A stretch of 64,000 nucleotides of DNA from Gracilaria gracilis (taxonomy: Eukaryota > Rhodophyta > Florideophyceae > Gracilariales > Gracilariaceae). Of the stretch, positions 1 through 10,509 are shown one piece after another (the first letter of the stretch is position 1; every line of letters starts with the position of its first letter). The notes under the pieces were generated by a model, which had not been told where the DNA came from, made no database searches, and saw only the letters and a program-made list of their open reading frames with translations. The DNA lies in the NCBI GenBank assembly GCA_030374805.1, contig JARGSG010000264.1, positions 1 through 64,000 of the forward strand, read 5' to 3'. A program made the position numbers and the translations under genes.

Positions 1-522
1 AGTATTCTCTGGGCTGCTCAATGCAGTACTGAACAAAAAGATAGCGGGAACGACGGGCATTTCAAATACTCCAAGTCTTTTGAGAGTATGAGCTTACCAA
101 CGTTTTCCTCTAGTGTTGATCCTCGACAGTTATATAACTCGAGCTATAGGGTCAAGTTGCCGGACAAAAGAAACAAAAGAAAGAAGCGATCGACCCCTCA
201 CAATCGTGATCACTCTACAAACGATCCGGAACCAGTCAGGGTAGACGATGGAGCTACCGCAGAAGAGAGAGAAGCTTATCTTAAAGAACTCGACGCGTAC
301 ACCAAGGAATGGTGTGATCATCGAAGGGACTTGGTGTATTTCGATCCAGAGCTTATCTGGAATGACTTTGTCGACGACTTTTCGCAACATGGACTATCTC
401 ATGTGAGTGATGGTGTAATTGTTAAACTACGGGATACACTGTTGAAGAATGGGATCTATGTAGAGTCAAAGAGAGGATTACGCCGACATAACGCCATACT
501 CAACTGCTACTACGCTAGATAG
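1..522 (+). CDS. Hypothetical protein, 3' part, open at the left edge
   Basis: The reading frame is open from the first base and ends at 522. The first ATG is at 88 (144 residues), but the frame has no stop before it, so the real start may lie outside the window. The protein is hydrophilic, with a basic stretch near residues 25-36 (KRNKRKKR, a possible nuclear signal) and acidic and aromatic stretches after it. No signal peptide or membrane segment is visible. I do not recognise the family. It could be the tail of a transposon-encoded protein, given the surroundings. Confidence 0.35.
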   Translation, partial: SILWAAQCSTEQKDSGNDGHFKYSKSFESMSLPTFSSSVDPRQLYNSSYRVKLPDKRNKRKKRSTPHNRDHSTNDPEPVRVDDGATAEEREAYLKELDAYTKEWCDHRRDLVYFDPELIWNDFVDDFSQHGLSHVSDGVIVKLRDTLLKNGIYVESKRGLRRHNAILNCYYAR

Positions 523-1000
523 TGCCCGCGGAAGAACCAGAGTGGACCAAAGAAGAATGGCGGTGCAGCAGAGAATGCAGTGGAACGCAGAACGGAGAGT
601 GCGCCGCAAGTACAAGTAAACGCGAGCAGCCAGCATGAGAGGGAGCACCCTCGACGTAATGTGAACCGTTTCCAGAAGTAGGTGACCGCATCACCTGTTG
701 TGGGCTCAAGCTTGGGGACGAAGGAAATGGCTTGTGTTGCCTCTCTGCAAACCCCATGACAGGGTGAGGCTGCGTTTTCGCTCCAGGGAATGAATCTGAG
801 AGCGGGCATGCCTTTTTCTCAATAGCCACACGGAGACGTTTCCTCTGGTTACTGAAGTTGAATTTGAACAAGATGTGCAAATGATTTGCCCTCCACAATA
901 GTGAACACCGCTTCAACTGCATGGTCGCCCGGTTCTGGGGACGGAACGTTTCGGCCGTTGGATATGAAAAACCATGAGTGGGAATGCTCGTATTGACTTG
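523..1000. other. No recognisable gene
   Basis: Open frames here on the minus strand have shadow-like composition. The stretch may contain the eroded 5' part of the nuclease relic that follows, but I cannot match it residue by residue. Confidence 0.3.
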
Positions 1001-1940
1001 ACGAGATTGACTATGACGAGACTGGTCAGACTTATGAGAACTTCGAAGCCAAGTACCTGCAAGTTCCGTAAACCATTTATGCTTCTGAATCCGCCGTTTC
1101 CTACCCGTACTACTTCGCTGCGCCATCAAACACCGGAATCCTCTCTGGGGTCGATATCAATGGCGATGGTAACGTATCTCTACCTGCTGACGCGTTTGGC
1201 TTTGGTTTCTTCCCGGGTCAGTTTGCTTTTGCTCTCTTTTCTAGGTATCCGATTATCTCCGATCAAGTTCGAACCTTTCAGAACTTTTTTTGGAAGGACA
1301 TGCCGGATAACCTCATCCCGGATTCTGTTTACACTGATGATGTACTCGACGTGTTTCGTTTGACATCCAAGAATCACGTAGACGTTCCCATTCAAGTTCC
1401 GGGAGGCCATGTGGTGCATGTGCTGGCAATCTCACCCCACGCCTCCGCTGTTTGATTCCGAAGCCGACGAGAACGGTCGTAGAAACGCAGACGAGATTCG
1501 ATTTTGGTCTGATTACATCACGCCTGGGCGTGATGATTATATCCACGATGACAAGGGAGTCGCCGGTGGTCTTGCGCGAGATTCGATCTTCTTCATTTGC
1601 GGTGACCCTGAACGCCGACCCTTATGATGGAGACGGTCGACGTGAAGCAATCTCGACCTTACTGTCCAGGTACAACGTTATTGATCCTCTGCCCTCTAGT
1701 CTGGGGGGAAAGCAGTCGACCAACAATCTTGACACGTCTACAGGAGACCCCAGTTTTCATACTGCTTTCTTCGGTCCGCCCGTTGGCAATCTAAGGGTGG
1801 ACTACGTCTTACCATCCTCTAATGTTGACGTAATGAACGCAGCAGTGTTCTGGCCAGCGGAGGGTGATTAATTGTTTCCACTGGTGAGCGGGACACAAAC
1901 GTCAGACCACCGAGCAGTTTTTGTAGACGTTGCCGTGTAG
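1000..1940 (+). pseudogene. Endonuclease/exonuclease/phosphatase (EEP) family relic
   Basis: Three consecutive frames together read like the large EEP-type hydrolases common in bacteria. In order they show YDETGQTYENF near 1012, PYYFAAPSNTGI before 1140, NGDGNVSLPADAFGFGFFPG near 1162, SKNHVDVPIQV near 1370, HPTPPLFD with NGRRNADEIRFW near 1432-1510, GNLRVDYVLPSS near 1785 and SDHRAVFVDVAV at the end. In the family the DGD, RVDYVLPS and SDHR segments belong to the metal and phosphate site. The copy is broken. There is an in-frame TAA at 1069-1071, a frame change near 1425-1440, another near 1600-1612 and an in-frame TAA at 1869-1871. The N-terminal part is not recognisable. Bacterial origin by old transfer is possible. 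It is a dead copy of a host gene. Confidence 0.75.
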
Positions 1941-3040
1941 TTGACATACTGTGTGTTGTTATCAAAATGGAAATCGTTCAACATATATGTAGTTTCTCAC
2001 CGGTGAGCCTTTGATGGAAAGGACTTTATGGACACTACAAACTTGGAGGAGAAGAAGCGAAAAGAAAGAAGCACGAGAGAGTTCTGCGAAAAGGAAGAGA
2101 AGCATCTGGTTTCAAAGGTGCTGTACCTCTAATTCGAATATAGTGGCCGAACTGGCCCGCACTTGAAACCACGGGACGGTCACTTGATGATGTCGTGAGG
2201 AGTTGGGATTGGTCCTTGAAAAAGGTTTGTGGGGAGTAATCTGTGACATCTTGGGAGACAAGGGCTCTTTAGCTTGAGCCAATGAAGTTCAAGGGACGAA
2301 GAAGAGAGTGTAATGAAAACGGAAGTGTGCGGAATGACAGATTTAGAGCGCACCGTTGGCGACCATCTCTTCGTTCATGCACAGTTCGGGCTCTGTTCAT
2401 GATCGTGTTCGGATGCGTCTTGTGCAATGATGATCCGATCTGTTTTGTTTGCCCACCGCTCCCACTCGAGTAGCACTATAGTGCTAGTGGGGACTCACGG
2501 AAGGCATATGGTAGTGACCATACGATTTAGCAGAGCCCTTGGAGCACCCGCTCACTCTCTTTGCCCAGAACATGAAGATCAACAGTGCGCAACACGAGAA
2601 TGCTCAAAAGAAGCTTGATACTCCGACTTGTGAGTGAACGTTGGGTTTTACGTCAGCATTGGAGAGGTAAGGCGTTGTCTTCATGTAGGGAAGCCGTTCA
2701 TCTGTTGTTGTGAGGACGCCAAGAACGGTAGTCTACTTGAAATTTCTTTACTGTTTAGTGTTGGAGACATGGCAACCTCTCGCTAACTGCTAACTACCGA
2801 TACATTGAAATGCAGGGCTTCATCTGAGCTACAAGAAGAACAGCTCTGTGAATGTATGGGGTGGATGGGCGTGCAAGAAACCTAGATCAGAGCAAGGAGA
2901 TGGCAATTTATATTGCCTGCGAGGTTTTGTGATCCACCAGAACGTACTTACCAAGGGTAGCGTGTTTCGCATCATCTGACCGAAGTCCGGCACTCAATAC
3001 GTGTTGGTATAATTTTGACCTGACGAGAGCCGCGCCTCCT
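1941..3040. other. Intergenic, nothing recognised
   Basis: Only short open frames occur on either strand (up to about 63 codons), with no familiar motif, no strong repeat and no RNA gene that I can see. Confidence 0.4.
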
Positions 3041-3042
3041 CG

Positions 3043-3750
3043 CTATTCTGCTTCGTCAAGGCTTTCATCTATCGGTGCATCTGAAGTATGTTTTGTACAG
3101 TCAACCTTGCCATCGTCAGGTTTCACGTCGGGATTGCGTTCAACAGTTGCTTTTGATACAGTCTCGTTCGTCTCTACCACGCTTTGGATGGCGGGCGGAG
3201 GTTTCGAAGGCTCGTTATCGTTGGAAGAGGAAGGATTAGTTTCGGTAGAGAAGGGATGACCACCGATGAAAGTTGGTGAAACATCAGTAGAGTCTGCTGG
3301 ATCTTTGAGGAATAATGCCAATGACAGAGGAGGTACCGTTTTGTTGGGATACTCTTTGCTTCTTTCGTTTTGAAGTTGGCCTTTGATGTGATCTGTTCAC
3401 ATTCCGTCAGGAATTCAAGTGCCACGGCTTCTGGGACAAAGCGAAACCCGTTCTTGATTTGGTCTTGTTCGAGGTAGTTGAACACTTGGTTAAAGTCAGA
3501 AACATGGCTGACTGCATGTTTCAGGGCGTCGTTAGCTTTGTTAGGTTCAGTGGACATGCTGGACAAGATATTGAAGTAGTTGTGGATTGTTTTCTTGAAG
3601 AGCGTGGACACCGAGATGGATGAAGTCGAGCAGGTGGACTACATTCCAGGTGGGGCGAGGAAGCGATGCTGGAGTTAAGAAGGACATGATATGGCTTCAT
3701 AGTGAGTGCCACATGGTGGGTCAAGTGCATCCGAAGTTCATGAAGCACGA
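3043..3750 (-). pseudogene. Unrecognised protein relic, probably frameshifted
   Basis: Two overlapping minus-strand frames look protein-like in succession. An upstream frame (3174-3611) starts MSTLFKKTIHNYFNILSS and is helical. A downstream frame (3043-3321) is acidic and Ser/Thr/Pro-rich and ends PIDESLDEAE. The second frame stays open across the overlap, which suggests one gene with a frame change near 3330. A third frame just upstream (about 3620-3680) contains VVHLLDFIHLGVHALQENN, which also reads like protein. No family is recognised. Confidence 0.3.
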
Positions 3751-4371
3751 GAGAGAATGCGTTAATCCTTGTGAATGCAACATGTGAAAGATAGAAGCTA
3801 CGTTTCGTTTGATCATGCTTGCGTTTGGTGGGATCCTACGGGGAGCAGCACGAAAAGGAAGTGGCGAGCACAGCGGTAGAACGCTAGACCTCTTACTGGC
3901 AAGTGACAAGGTTGCATTTGGCGTTTTCATGATTAGAGAGAGGGGAAAAGAAAGGCAAAGCTACGCTACGTTACTGTAGATGAATGCATCGCATGCCAAC
4001 GCAACAGGATAACGATAAGACACAGAAACACCCCTCAGCAGCGTTATGACGGTGTCTTTGTACCGTGGTATCTTATGTACTTCTTGATGCGCCTGTCATA
4101 TAATGGTCATACCGCTGCCAAGGTGCTTAGCGGGTAACGGTAAACTGGAATCTGTCAGAAATGCGGTTAAGTTTTGACGATCAACACGTCTTCATGCAAC
4201 AAAATCGCGATTTATCGCAGTCTGCAACAGTGCTGAACGCTGCGAACATGAGGTCCCAAATTGGAAGAAATGCATCTGCGGAAGGAAGGCGAGAAACAAT
4301 CGACACTGCACAATCGTTCCAGCTGGGCTTCGAAGCTTTGAACATTCCCGCTTATCGTCAAGGGCACAGGG
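3751..4371. other. No supported gene
   Basis: A 97-codon plus-strand frame (4161-4454) is the longest here. It has no recognisable motif, and I see no repeat or RNA gene. Confidence 0.3.
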
Positions 4372-5133
4372 TTAAACCAACGCTGCTGCGTCTGTCTGAA
4401 TGGGAGAACTGGTTCCTGGCAAGATCCTACACCACTGTGGGAAAACGTGGATAGATGATGTAGGGGAGCCCCATCGACGATACGATCTCCACTTTACGGC
4501 GTCAACACGCGCAAAGCGAGCAGTCCTGTTGAGAATGCGGGAGGGGCGATGCCCGTCATTCGTGTATAGCGCTATTTCGTCGAACGCCTGCCGCACCCAC
4601 CCCAGCACGTCCCGAAACGCGCGGATCAGCCTTCTTTCTCCACATTGAATTGAATTTGTTCAGCCGCCAAGCATATCAAACTTTTGCTTCTTCGCTGAGG
4701 TGCAACCGATGATGACATCTTGCACGTACAGACTTTTCTTGCAAAGACGACGGCAACGCTGTCCATTAACCAGATAGATCGCGCGCGGATCGCCATGCGA
4801 ACTGGCAAAGAGTATCCTGCTCATCTTGTTGTGAATCTCATAAGCGCTCTCCTCGGAAGTTGGGGTTAAAGCTGCGGCGCAGATGCGGTCTACAGCAGGT
4901 AGAACACCGTCTAGAGATGAAGCTGAGGTATATGTGTGTTCGCGCTCTGGTTGATATCGAGGCAGAGAGCTGTGCGAGAGTGGCGAGCGATGTGATCCTT
5001 GGGTGCAAGGGTCAAACCCATGGACTTCGGTGCCATGCACTGCTGGTAACATGCTCTTTGCTGGTCGCTCATTGGGCGACATAGTTGCGAGCGAATAAGA
5101 AGCTGTTCGTTGCCAACTCCTCCAGTGTTCCAC
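4372..5133 (-). pseudogene. Possible degraded ORF, family unknown
   Basis: One minus-strand frame is open over about 760 bp apart from one stop near 4660. The upstream part (157 codons) ends in KKSLYVQDVIIGC and KQKFDMLGG. The downstream part includes FRDVLGWVRQAFDEIALY and a run of aromatic and basic residues. The composition is plausible for a protein, but no domain is recognised, so this could be chance. Confidence 0.25.
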
Positions 5134-5424
5134 CCTGCAGAAGCATTGCAGTGGCGTTTCTTCTCGTGCCGTGGTGGTGCATCTTCAAGCATGTCGAAGC
5201 AATTCGTACATCTTTGCAGCAGCTTGTTGACAATGTGCCTTCGTTTATACCTCAAGGAATTCACTTCTCATCACCAGCAGGCATACCAGGGTATCACAAA
5301 CGTTTGCTCTTTTCCAAGGCTGGAACAATACCACCAATTGTCTTCTCGTACGGCGGTGGTATGTCTTTCGGGGCGATTGTTCTGCTCAGTTTCCAACTCA
5401 CTTCTCATCACCTAAACGCGGGCT

Positions 5425-6360
5425 TTGTCACCCGCGGACGTCATGCAGTCTGTTCTGACTTTTTCAGAGCTTCTCTCTGTTGTTGAGAGGCTCGAGATTA
5501 CGGTGAACAAGTTCTTCCAGCGCAAAGACATTGCTCACGACAACGTCCACACTCTGCGACGATTAGAGCGCAAATACAATGACGCTATTAATCTGTGCCG
5601 AGAACTGGAAGCTGTTTCGGATACGGATCGAATCACGGACGTTACATTGAAGCACCATCACGCCACTTTGGAGGACAACTGCGAAACTCTGCGTAAACTG
5701 CATGCGGATGTGGATCATGCTACCATGGTGAGACACGTGAGGCGGATGAAACAAATTCTGGAGCGGTGTGAAACGGATGTTGAGGAGTTCTTTGAGTTCC
5801 TGAACAACAATGTCGCCTGAACTCTCAAGGAGGAATCCAGTGTACAATTAGAAGAATACTTTGCAGATAATAATGTTCCGAGCAATCCGCCACGACTCAC
5901 GCTAGATTATAGCACAGCGTCGACGTGCGAAGGAGAACTAATGAAGGCAATTTTTGGCGATAGCGAGGGGCGAGTAGTTGCTGTGGTGGCATCTGGTCAA
6001 GGTGATGTTGGGAAAACATGCGCTCTACGCGGACTTGCAGCAGTACCTGAGGTGAAAGAAAGATTCCCCGGAGGGATACTCTACATTCAACTTGGTTACG
6101 ATAAGAAGCTGTCCGATATCATAGAAGGCATTGCCATCATTGTTGGGCGTACGGGGGGCTCAACTCTTGCACGGAAAGTGAGAGCGACCAAGACGCTTAA
6201 AGAGGCATCGGACAAAGCTTGCAGGTGGTTCAGGCGGCATAAGTGTCTGTTTCTGATCGATGATATCTGGTGGGTGAATGGCATCGACTCAGATGTTTTT
6301 AATATGCTGGGGACAATGGTGGACGAAGACAGTCGATTGGTGTACACCACGAGAGACAAG
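5425..6360 (+). pseudogene. NB-ARC ATPase fragment with helical N-terminus
   Basis: A helical, charged N-terminal region (131 codons, 5425-5817) is followed in the same frame, after one TGA (5818-5820), by an NB-ARC nucleotide-binding domain. Visible motifs are the P-loop GQGDVGKT (about 5995-6020), kinase-2 CLFLIDDIWW (about 6244-6273) and the RNBS-B-like SRLVYTTRD (about 6331-6357). These domains act as STAND ATP switches in innate-immunity and cell-death proteins. The GLPL and MHD motifs and any sensor repeats are absent, because the domain stops right after RNBS-B where an 18-bp tandem repeat begins. The frame is broken and 3'-truncated. The WD40 fragment at 9957 may come from the same NB-ARC/WD40 kind of gene. 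Confidence 0.8.
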
Positions 6361-6368
6361 CGCCGCAG

Positions 6369-6425
6369 CCGTCATTATCGGCGCCGCCGTCATTATCGGC
6401 GCCGCCGTCATTATCGGCGCCGCCC
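6369..6425 (+). repeat. 18-bp tandem repeat (about 3 copies)
   Basis: The unit CGTCATTATCGGCGCCGC is repeated three times in a row with almost no change. It sits exactly at the break of the NB-ARC domain, before unrelated GC-rich sequence, and keeps the frame open as repeated RRRHY. Confidence 0.9.
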
Positions 6426-6589
6426 CCGCGCCTCTCGCGCACTTCCCCCCCCCGCATTGGACAAGGGAACAACAAAGCTATCGACTTCGTCGCTGTCATT
6501 GCTTCGTGTGGACAAAAGACCAGGTTGAGGGTTTGCTCCTCACTCATACGGAATTGTGTGCATCACATCCAACCACCATATAGGCCTCA

Positions 6590-7065
6590 TCGATGGTGGT
6601 AACTACTCTCACTTTCTGGTTCACAACATTCTCAACTCGCTTTCATATCAGCTCAGAGTCGTTAGCGCGTCTCTCAACGGCAAACAATGTTTTGTAGGCA
6701 GCACTGAGAGTCGCGTTGCCATCGAGTATATTGATGAGCGACATCGTCCATATTCGTTCAGGTACCATCGAATGGAAGAAAATGCTTACCCTGTCAAATG
6801 CATATCTCACAACAAAAAGTATTCTTCCTTCACAACCGGCGGTGCTGACGGGTACTTGTGCTTCTGGGATGGCGATGCTAAGAAGCGCATCACACAGTTC
6901 TCAAAATACCCGACCAGCATCGCCTCCCTCGGCTTTGACTTCCGATGCGAAGCGTATTGCAGTCGCCGTGTCATATACTGTCGAACAGAGCGAGAAGGAT
7001 CATCCTGCTGATGAAGTCATCATCAGAGTTGTTTTACTCAATCACACTTATCTAACATACTTATC
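6590..7065 (+). pseudogene. BUB3: BUB3-like WD40 spindle-checkpoint protein, C-terminal half
   Basis: The translation contains GSTESRVAIEYID, YPVKCISHN, FTTGGADGYLCFWDG, KKRITQFSKYPTSIASL and, after a frame change near 6940, AKRIAVAVSYT and HPADEVIIRV. These correspond in order to the strongly conserved second half of BUB3 (SxEGRVAVEY, ATGGSDGxxxxWD, KKRLxQFxxYPTSIASL, HPxDxxxIRQV). BUB3 is a WD40 propeller that brings BUB1/BUBR1 to kinetochores. The first half is missing. The fragment follows the truncated NB-ARC domain, so this is either a chimera made by recombination or two unrelated gene pieces. The frame change makes it a relic. Confidence 0.75.
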
Positions 7066-8820
7066 AAATTGTAACCCATCGGGCTCGTTCTCTTGATCCT
7101 GTTCTTCCATGACTATCATGAAATGTTCCATTGCCATTTGAACACCTTTCTCGTAGTCTGCTCTGACAATATGAATGTACGCATCAAGGAGTTGCTGGGC
7201 GCTAGTATTCATCCTGTTCCCGAGTAGCTCCAAAAACTTTTCTTCAGATAAATCCTTGCCTACGCGCTTGTGACGAAACGCGTGCATCATTGAAGTTGCG
7301 AAGCTAGCCCGTACCGTCATGCAAGTAACAGCCTCGTAACGTTTGTGTAAATGCACCATAAAGCTTCGAACTGATGTTGTGATTTGTCTTGGTTCCAAAA
7401 CCGTTCCATCCCTAGAGTTCAACAGCAACCTTATGTCCACACCATCATCAATAAAACTGAAATTATCTCTCAGATAGGCTCGCACAACTTTCTTATGGAA
7501 TTCAATAAACGGCTTCATCGAAATCGGGAACATGACAACCGGAAAGTTAGAGTTTCGCTCAGTTTTGTCAGAATCACTTCTCAAACTGAAGAAATCCCCA
7601 AAGGCCGTAGTCTGAACTCTTTCCATCTCGGCGAATGTCGGCAATTGGAGTGTGGCTATTGCTTGTGGTCGTTGTCCTCCAGCCGAGAAAAGTACTGCAG
7701 CCAGAAAGTTTAAGCACCACTTGTGTCGTAGATCTGCGCACTTCTCCATTCTTCGAATGAAAGATCCTCGTTCTCTTGCCTAGTCAAGATGGTGGGTGTT
7801 CATAATGTCTTTCAGTTTATGGCGAGCCACTGAGAGTGCCTTTCGCAGATCGGCATCGAAGAGCAAATTGTGATTCTTCGAAGATATGTCGATAAGGCGT
7901 TGTTGACGACGTTTCTTGCGACCTGCTTTTTTCGAGGCAGCGGCAACACCACGCAAATACTCAGCCACAGATTCTAGTTGAGATCTGGTACCCTGCGCAT
8001 CTTCGAAACGAACCTTACCAACATTGATAATAGTCAGAAGATGATTGCACTTTCCAGCAACGGTATACGGCGATGACGTCAACGTGAAATGATTAACGAA
8101 GCATTGCATGGCTTCGGAGTCTGCTAAAGAGCGGAATAACACGTTCTCCATATGCCCTTCACTTCGATTAAGGAGCCCGATGGCAATGGTGAACCGCATG
8201 TACTGTCCGGCCGTGCAACGCAAACCATCGAAGGGTTGTGACCTCTTTCCAGTGAATACAACCTTGGAACGGAAGCGGATGTCGAAGACCAATTCGAGGT
8301 CACAGCAGTTCTTCGTGGTAAGTTTCAGGCCGTTATACACGACTGTTCCTCGTTTCTTGGTCGTTCTGTCTTCCATCTTTCCCTCAGAACTATCAAAGAA
8401 GCTACCATCAAGAACCAAACAATCACTGACCATCCTTTCCCATGCTTCTTCCATGGACAATTTCGGCACTTCTCGCGAAACGTGGAGAGCTCTCCGACGC
8501 TTTCGGCCGTAAATCAGAGCAGTTTCTCTCGTTTGCGTCGGCAGATCTTTCCGTTGTTCGCTCAACAGTCGATTCAGTCTGGATCGCACGGGAGTCAATC
8601 GCGGAGTGTGATTATCGTGGGAGAGAACACGCAGGGTAGGGTTCGAACCACCAATTTGTTCGCTTTGGCTTGGTGATGGATTGCGTTGCGTTAGTGATAC
8701 GAACGCGTCAGCTCCGTTTTCTTCCGCACTTTCTTCGTTGAAAAGAGGTGAACATGGGACTATGTAGTCGTCGTGTGAATCGGTGTCTGACTCTGGTATT
8801 AGGTGTCGGCGGTTGACCAT
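7048..8820 (-). pseudogene. Crypton-like tyrosine recombinase
   Basis: Two ORFs in the same minus-strand frame (346 codons, 7780-8820, and 233 codons, 7048-7749) are separated by one TAG and ten sense codons. The first is Ser-rich, then basic (KKAGRKKRRQQR), fitting DNA binding. The second has the plan of a tyrosine recombinase: GGQRPQAIATL (Arg27), a TVRASFAT box (Arg147) and LLGNRMNTSAQQLLDAY with a candidate nucleophile Tyr191. The two usual His positions are replaced, as seen in some Crypton enzymes. No reverse transcriptase is nearby, so a DIRS element is unlikely. Terminal repeats are not expected for Cryptons and none are seen. The single stop probably makes the copy inactive unless it is read through. 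Domesticated recombinase is an alternative. Confidence 0.55.
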
Positions 8821-9950
8821 GTTGAGGTGGTCGCTGTTCAGAATTGAGCAACTCCTTTGCTATTCTATGTTCTTATATCCACTATTGCGATGATACAGAA
8901 CATCCTTAGAGCGAACTCTTCCTCTACGTCGAGACCATAATAAATTTAGGTCTCATCCATTTGCCACCAGTAGAAGCCAAAACTGTCATAAAGTTACTGA
9001 ATTCACCGACAATTCATTCGAAGTCCAAGTTTATACGTGCACGCATAGGAATGATAACGACACTATTTGAAATGAAATCAATTCAGAGAATAACAGTGCG
9101 AACATCATGTCTGACATGTTGTCGTGAAGTTTGGTGAACATAATTCAAAGCAGTATTACAAAATGTATATTATATGCCATATGTTGAAAGGTTGGAGAGA
9201 GATGATTTGCTGATCTCGGAACGGAGAGAAGAAAAGGGGACCTTGCTTCTCATCCATGCTGTGAAACGCTTTGTGTATCAAAATGATGGGGGCGATGACA
9301 CAATCGAATACATGATTGGAGTTGTGTGGCGCATGGTGGAATGGTGAAGAGGATGGGTACATACACTGTGGCTGTTATCGGAACCGTAGTCGATTGTAAA
9401 GCAACTGGTTGAGGGGATTAGGCACCCTACGAAACGGCTCTAAGCTGTGCGACGGACAGAATACATAAGCAATTTGCCCGCTTAGCGTTGTGAGTTCCAT
9501 GCTGATGCTGTTTGACCACGTTGCGGTGGTCAGGGTGCGCGCTGCTGGACGTGTATGGCATGAATGCTGGTTGGAGAGCATGGGCAGGCCGCTGGGACAT
9601 GACTAGATAGCGGAGGTGAGAGTGAGGCAATGGGGTTCTATTTGTGGTTCTGTTTGGATGCTCACTCAGTTGTCACGGTTTGCTTATCTGTTCACTCGAG
9701 GTTTCACGTACATGATGTGTGGCATGGTGTACATGGATGTGGGGTGGAGTGAGGCGATCAAGTTGGCAGTTTGGTTGTTCAGGAGCGGTCGCTAGGAGAA
9801 CGGAGCTGCTTGTTGGTGCGGACATGCGCGAGAGAGACGGAAGGGGATGGTGAGCTGGCGGGAAATTGACTGCTTTCGTAGGAGGTGGGACGTGGTTTAT
9901 GAGCCGCCAAGTCTGTTCAAAGAAGCATCTGGTTTGTTCTTGATAAACGA
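8821..9950. other. No supported gene
   Basis: The sequence is A+T-rich next to the recombinase start (possible promoter side) and then of mixed composition. Frames up to about 68 codons overlap each other in shadow fashion. No repeat or RNA gene was recognised. Confidence 0.35.
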
Positions 9951-9956
9951 AGGGCG

Positions 9957-10270
9957 ATGACAGCGGACAAGGAAGTAATAATTTGTGTGTGGAACAGGCA
10001 AACAGTACGGACTCTTAGCGGTAATGCCGTCGGAGAGCTGCTGCAAACTGACAAACGTCGGGTGGGGTGCGTGGGTGTGAATGCAGATGGCACTGGCGTC
10101 GTGTCAGGCTCTGAGGACGAAAGGGTGTGTTTGCAAGAGGTTGGGAGCGGCATTGGCGTCGGGCAGCCGCGACGAGTTCACGCAGATGTGGTGAGTCGTG
10201 TCGCAGTGAGAACCGACGGCACACGCGTGGCTCTGGGTGCCGAACAGCGGTGGCTGGGAGTGTGTGCTCA
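9957..10270 (+). pseudogene. WD40-repeat fragment
   Basis: The frame shows two and a half degenerate WD40 blades: IICVWNRQT, then RRVGCVGVNADGTGVVSGSE followed by GSGIGVGQP, then VVSRVAVRTDGTRVALGAE. The spacing of about 43 residues and the V-x-V-x-x-D-G-T core are those of regulatory WD40 arrays found behind NB-ARC domains. There is no start context, and the frame decays into non-repeat residues after 10,270, so it is a gene fragment. The source may be the same gene class as the NB-ARC piece at 5.4-6.4 kb. Confidence 0.6.
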
Positions 10271-10442
10271 ATTTTCAGGACGCTGCGTGGGAGCGCACCA
10301 TTGACGCGCTCGAGCACACATTGTCGGCACCAGATTGGTATCCGTGACAGCGAGATCGATCGTGTAGTGCGAGAACGCGAACAAATTGGCGACGCGCGAC
10401 ATATACAAGCCGGTTACAACCTGCACAAGAGTCGATATAGAT

Positions 10443-10509
10443 TTTGGGACCCCACAAGAAGGTTCAACAACTAAGTTTTGGGACCTCACAAGAAGGTTCA
10501 ACAACTACG
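10443..10509 (+). repeat. Direct tandem duplication, about 34 bp x 2
   Basis: The segment TTTTGGGACCCCACAAGAAG plus GTTCAACAACTA is repeated immediately with one or two changes. On the other strand it begins TGTTGAACC, which could be the scar of an LTR end, but no partner is visible. Confidence 0.75.

Noticed and set aside
515-1129. 204-codon minus-strand ORF
   Set aside because: It has no recognisable domain and overlaps the plus-strand nuclease relic, which has clear motifs.
7048-8820. DIRS retroelement
   Set aside because: The recombinase has no reverse transcriptase, RNase H or split repeats nearby; a Crypton-like origin fits better.
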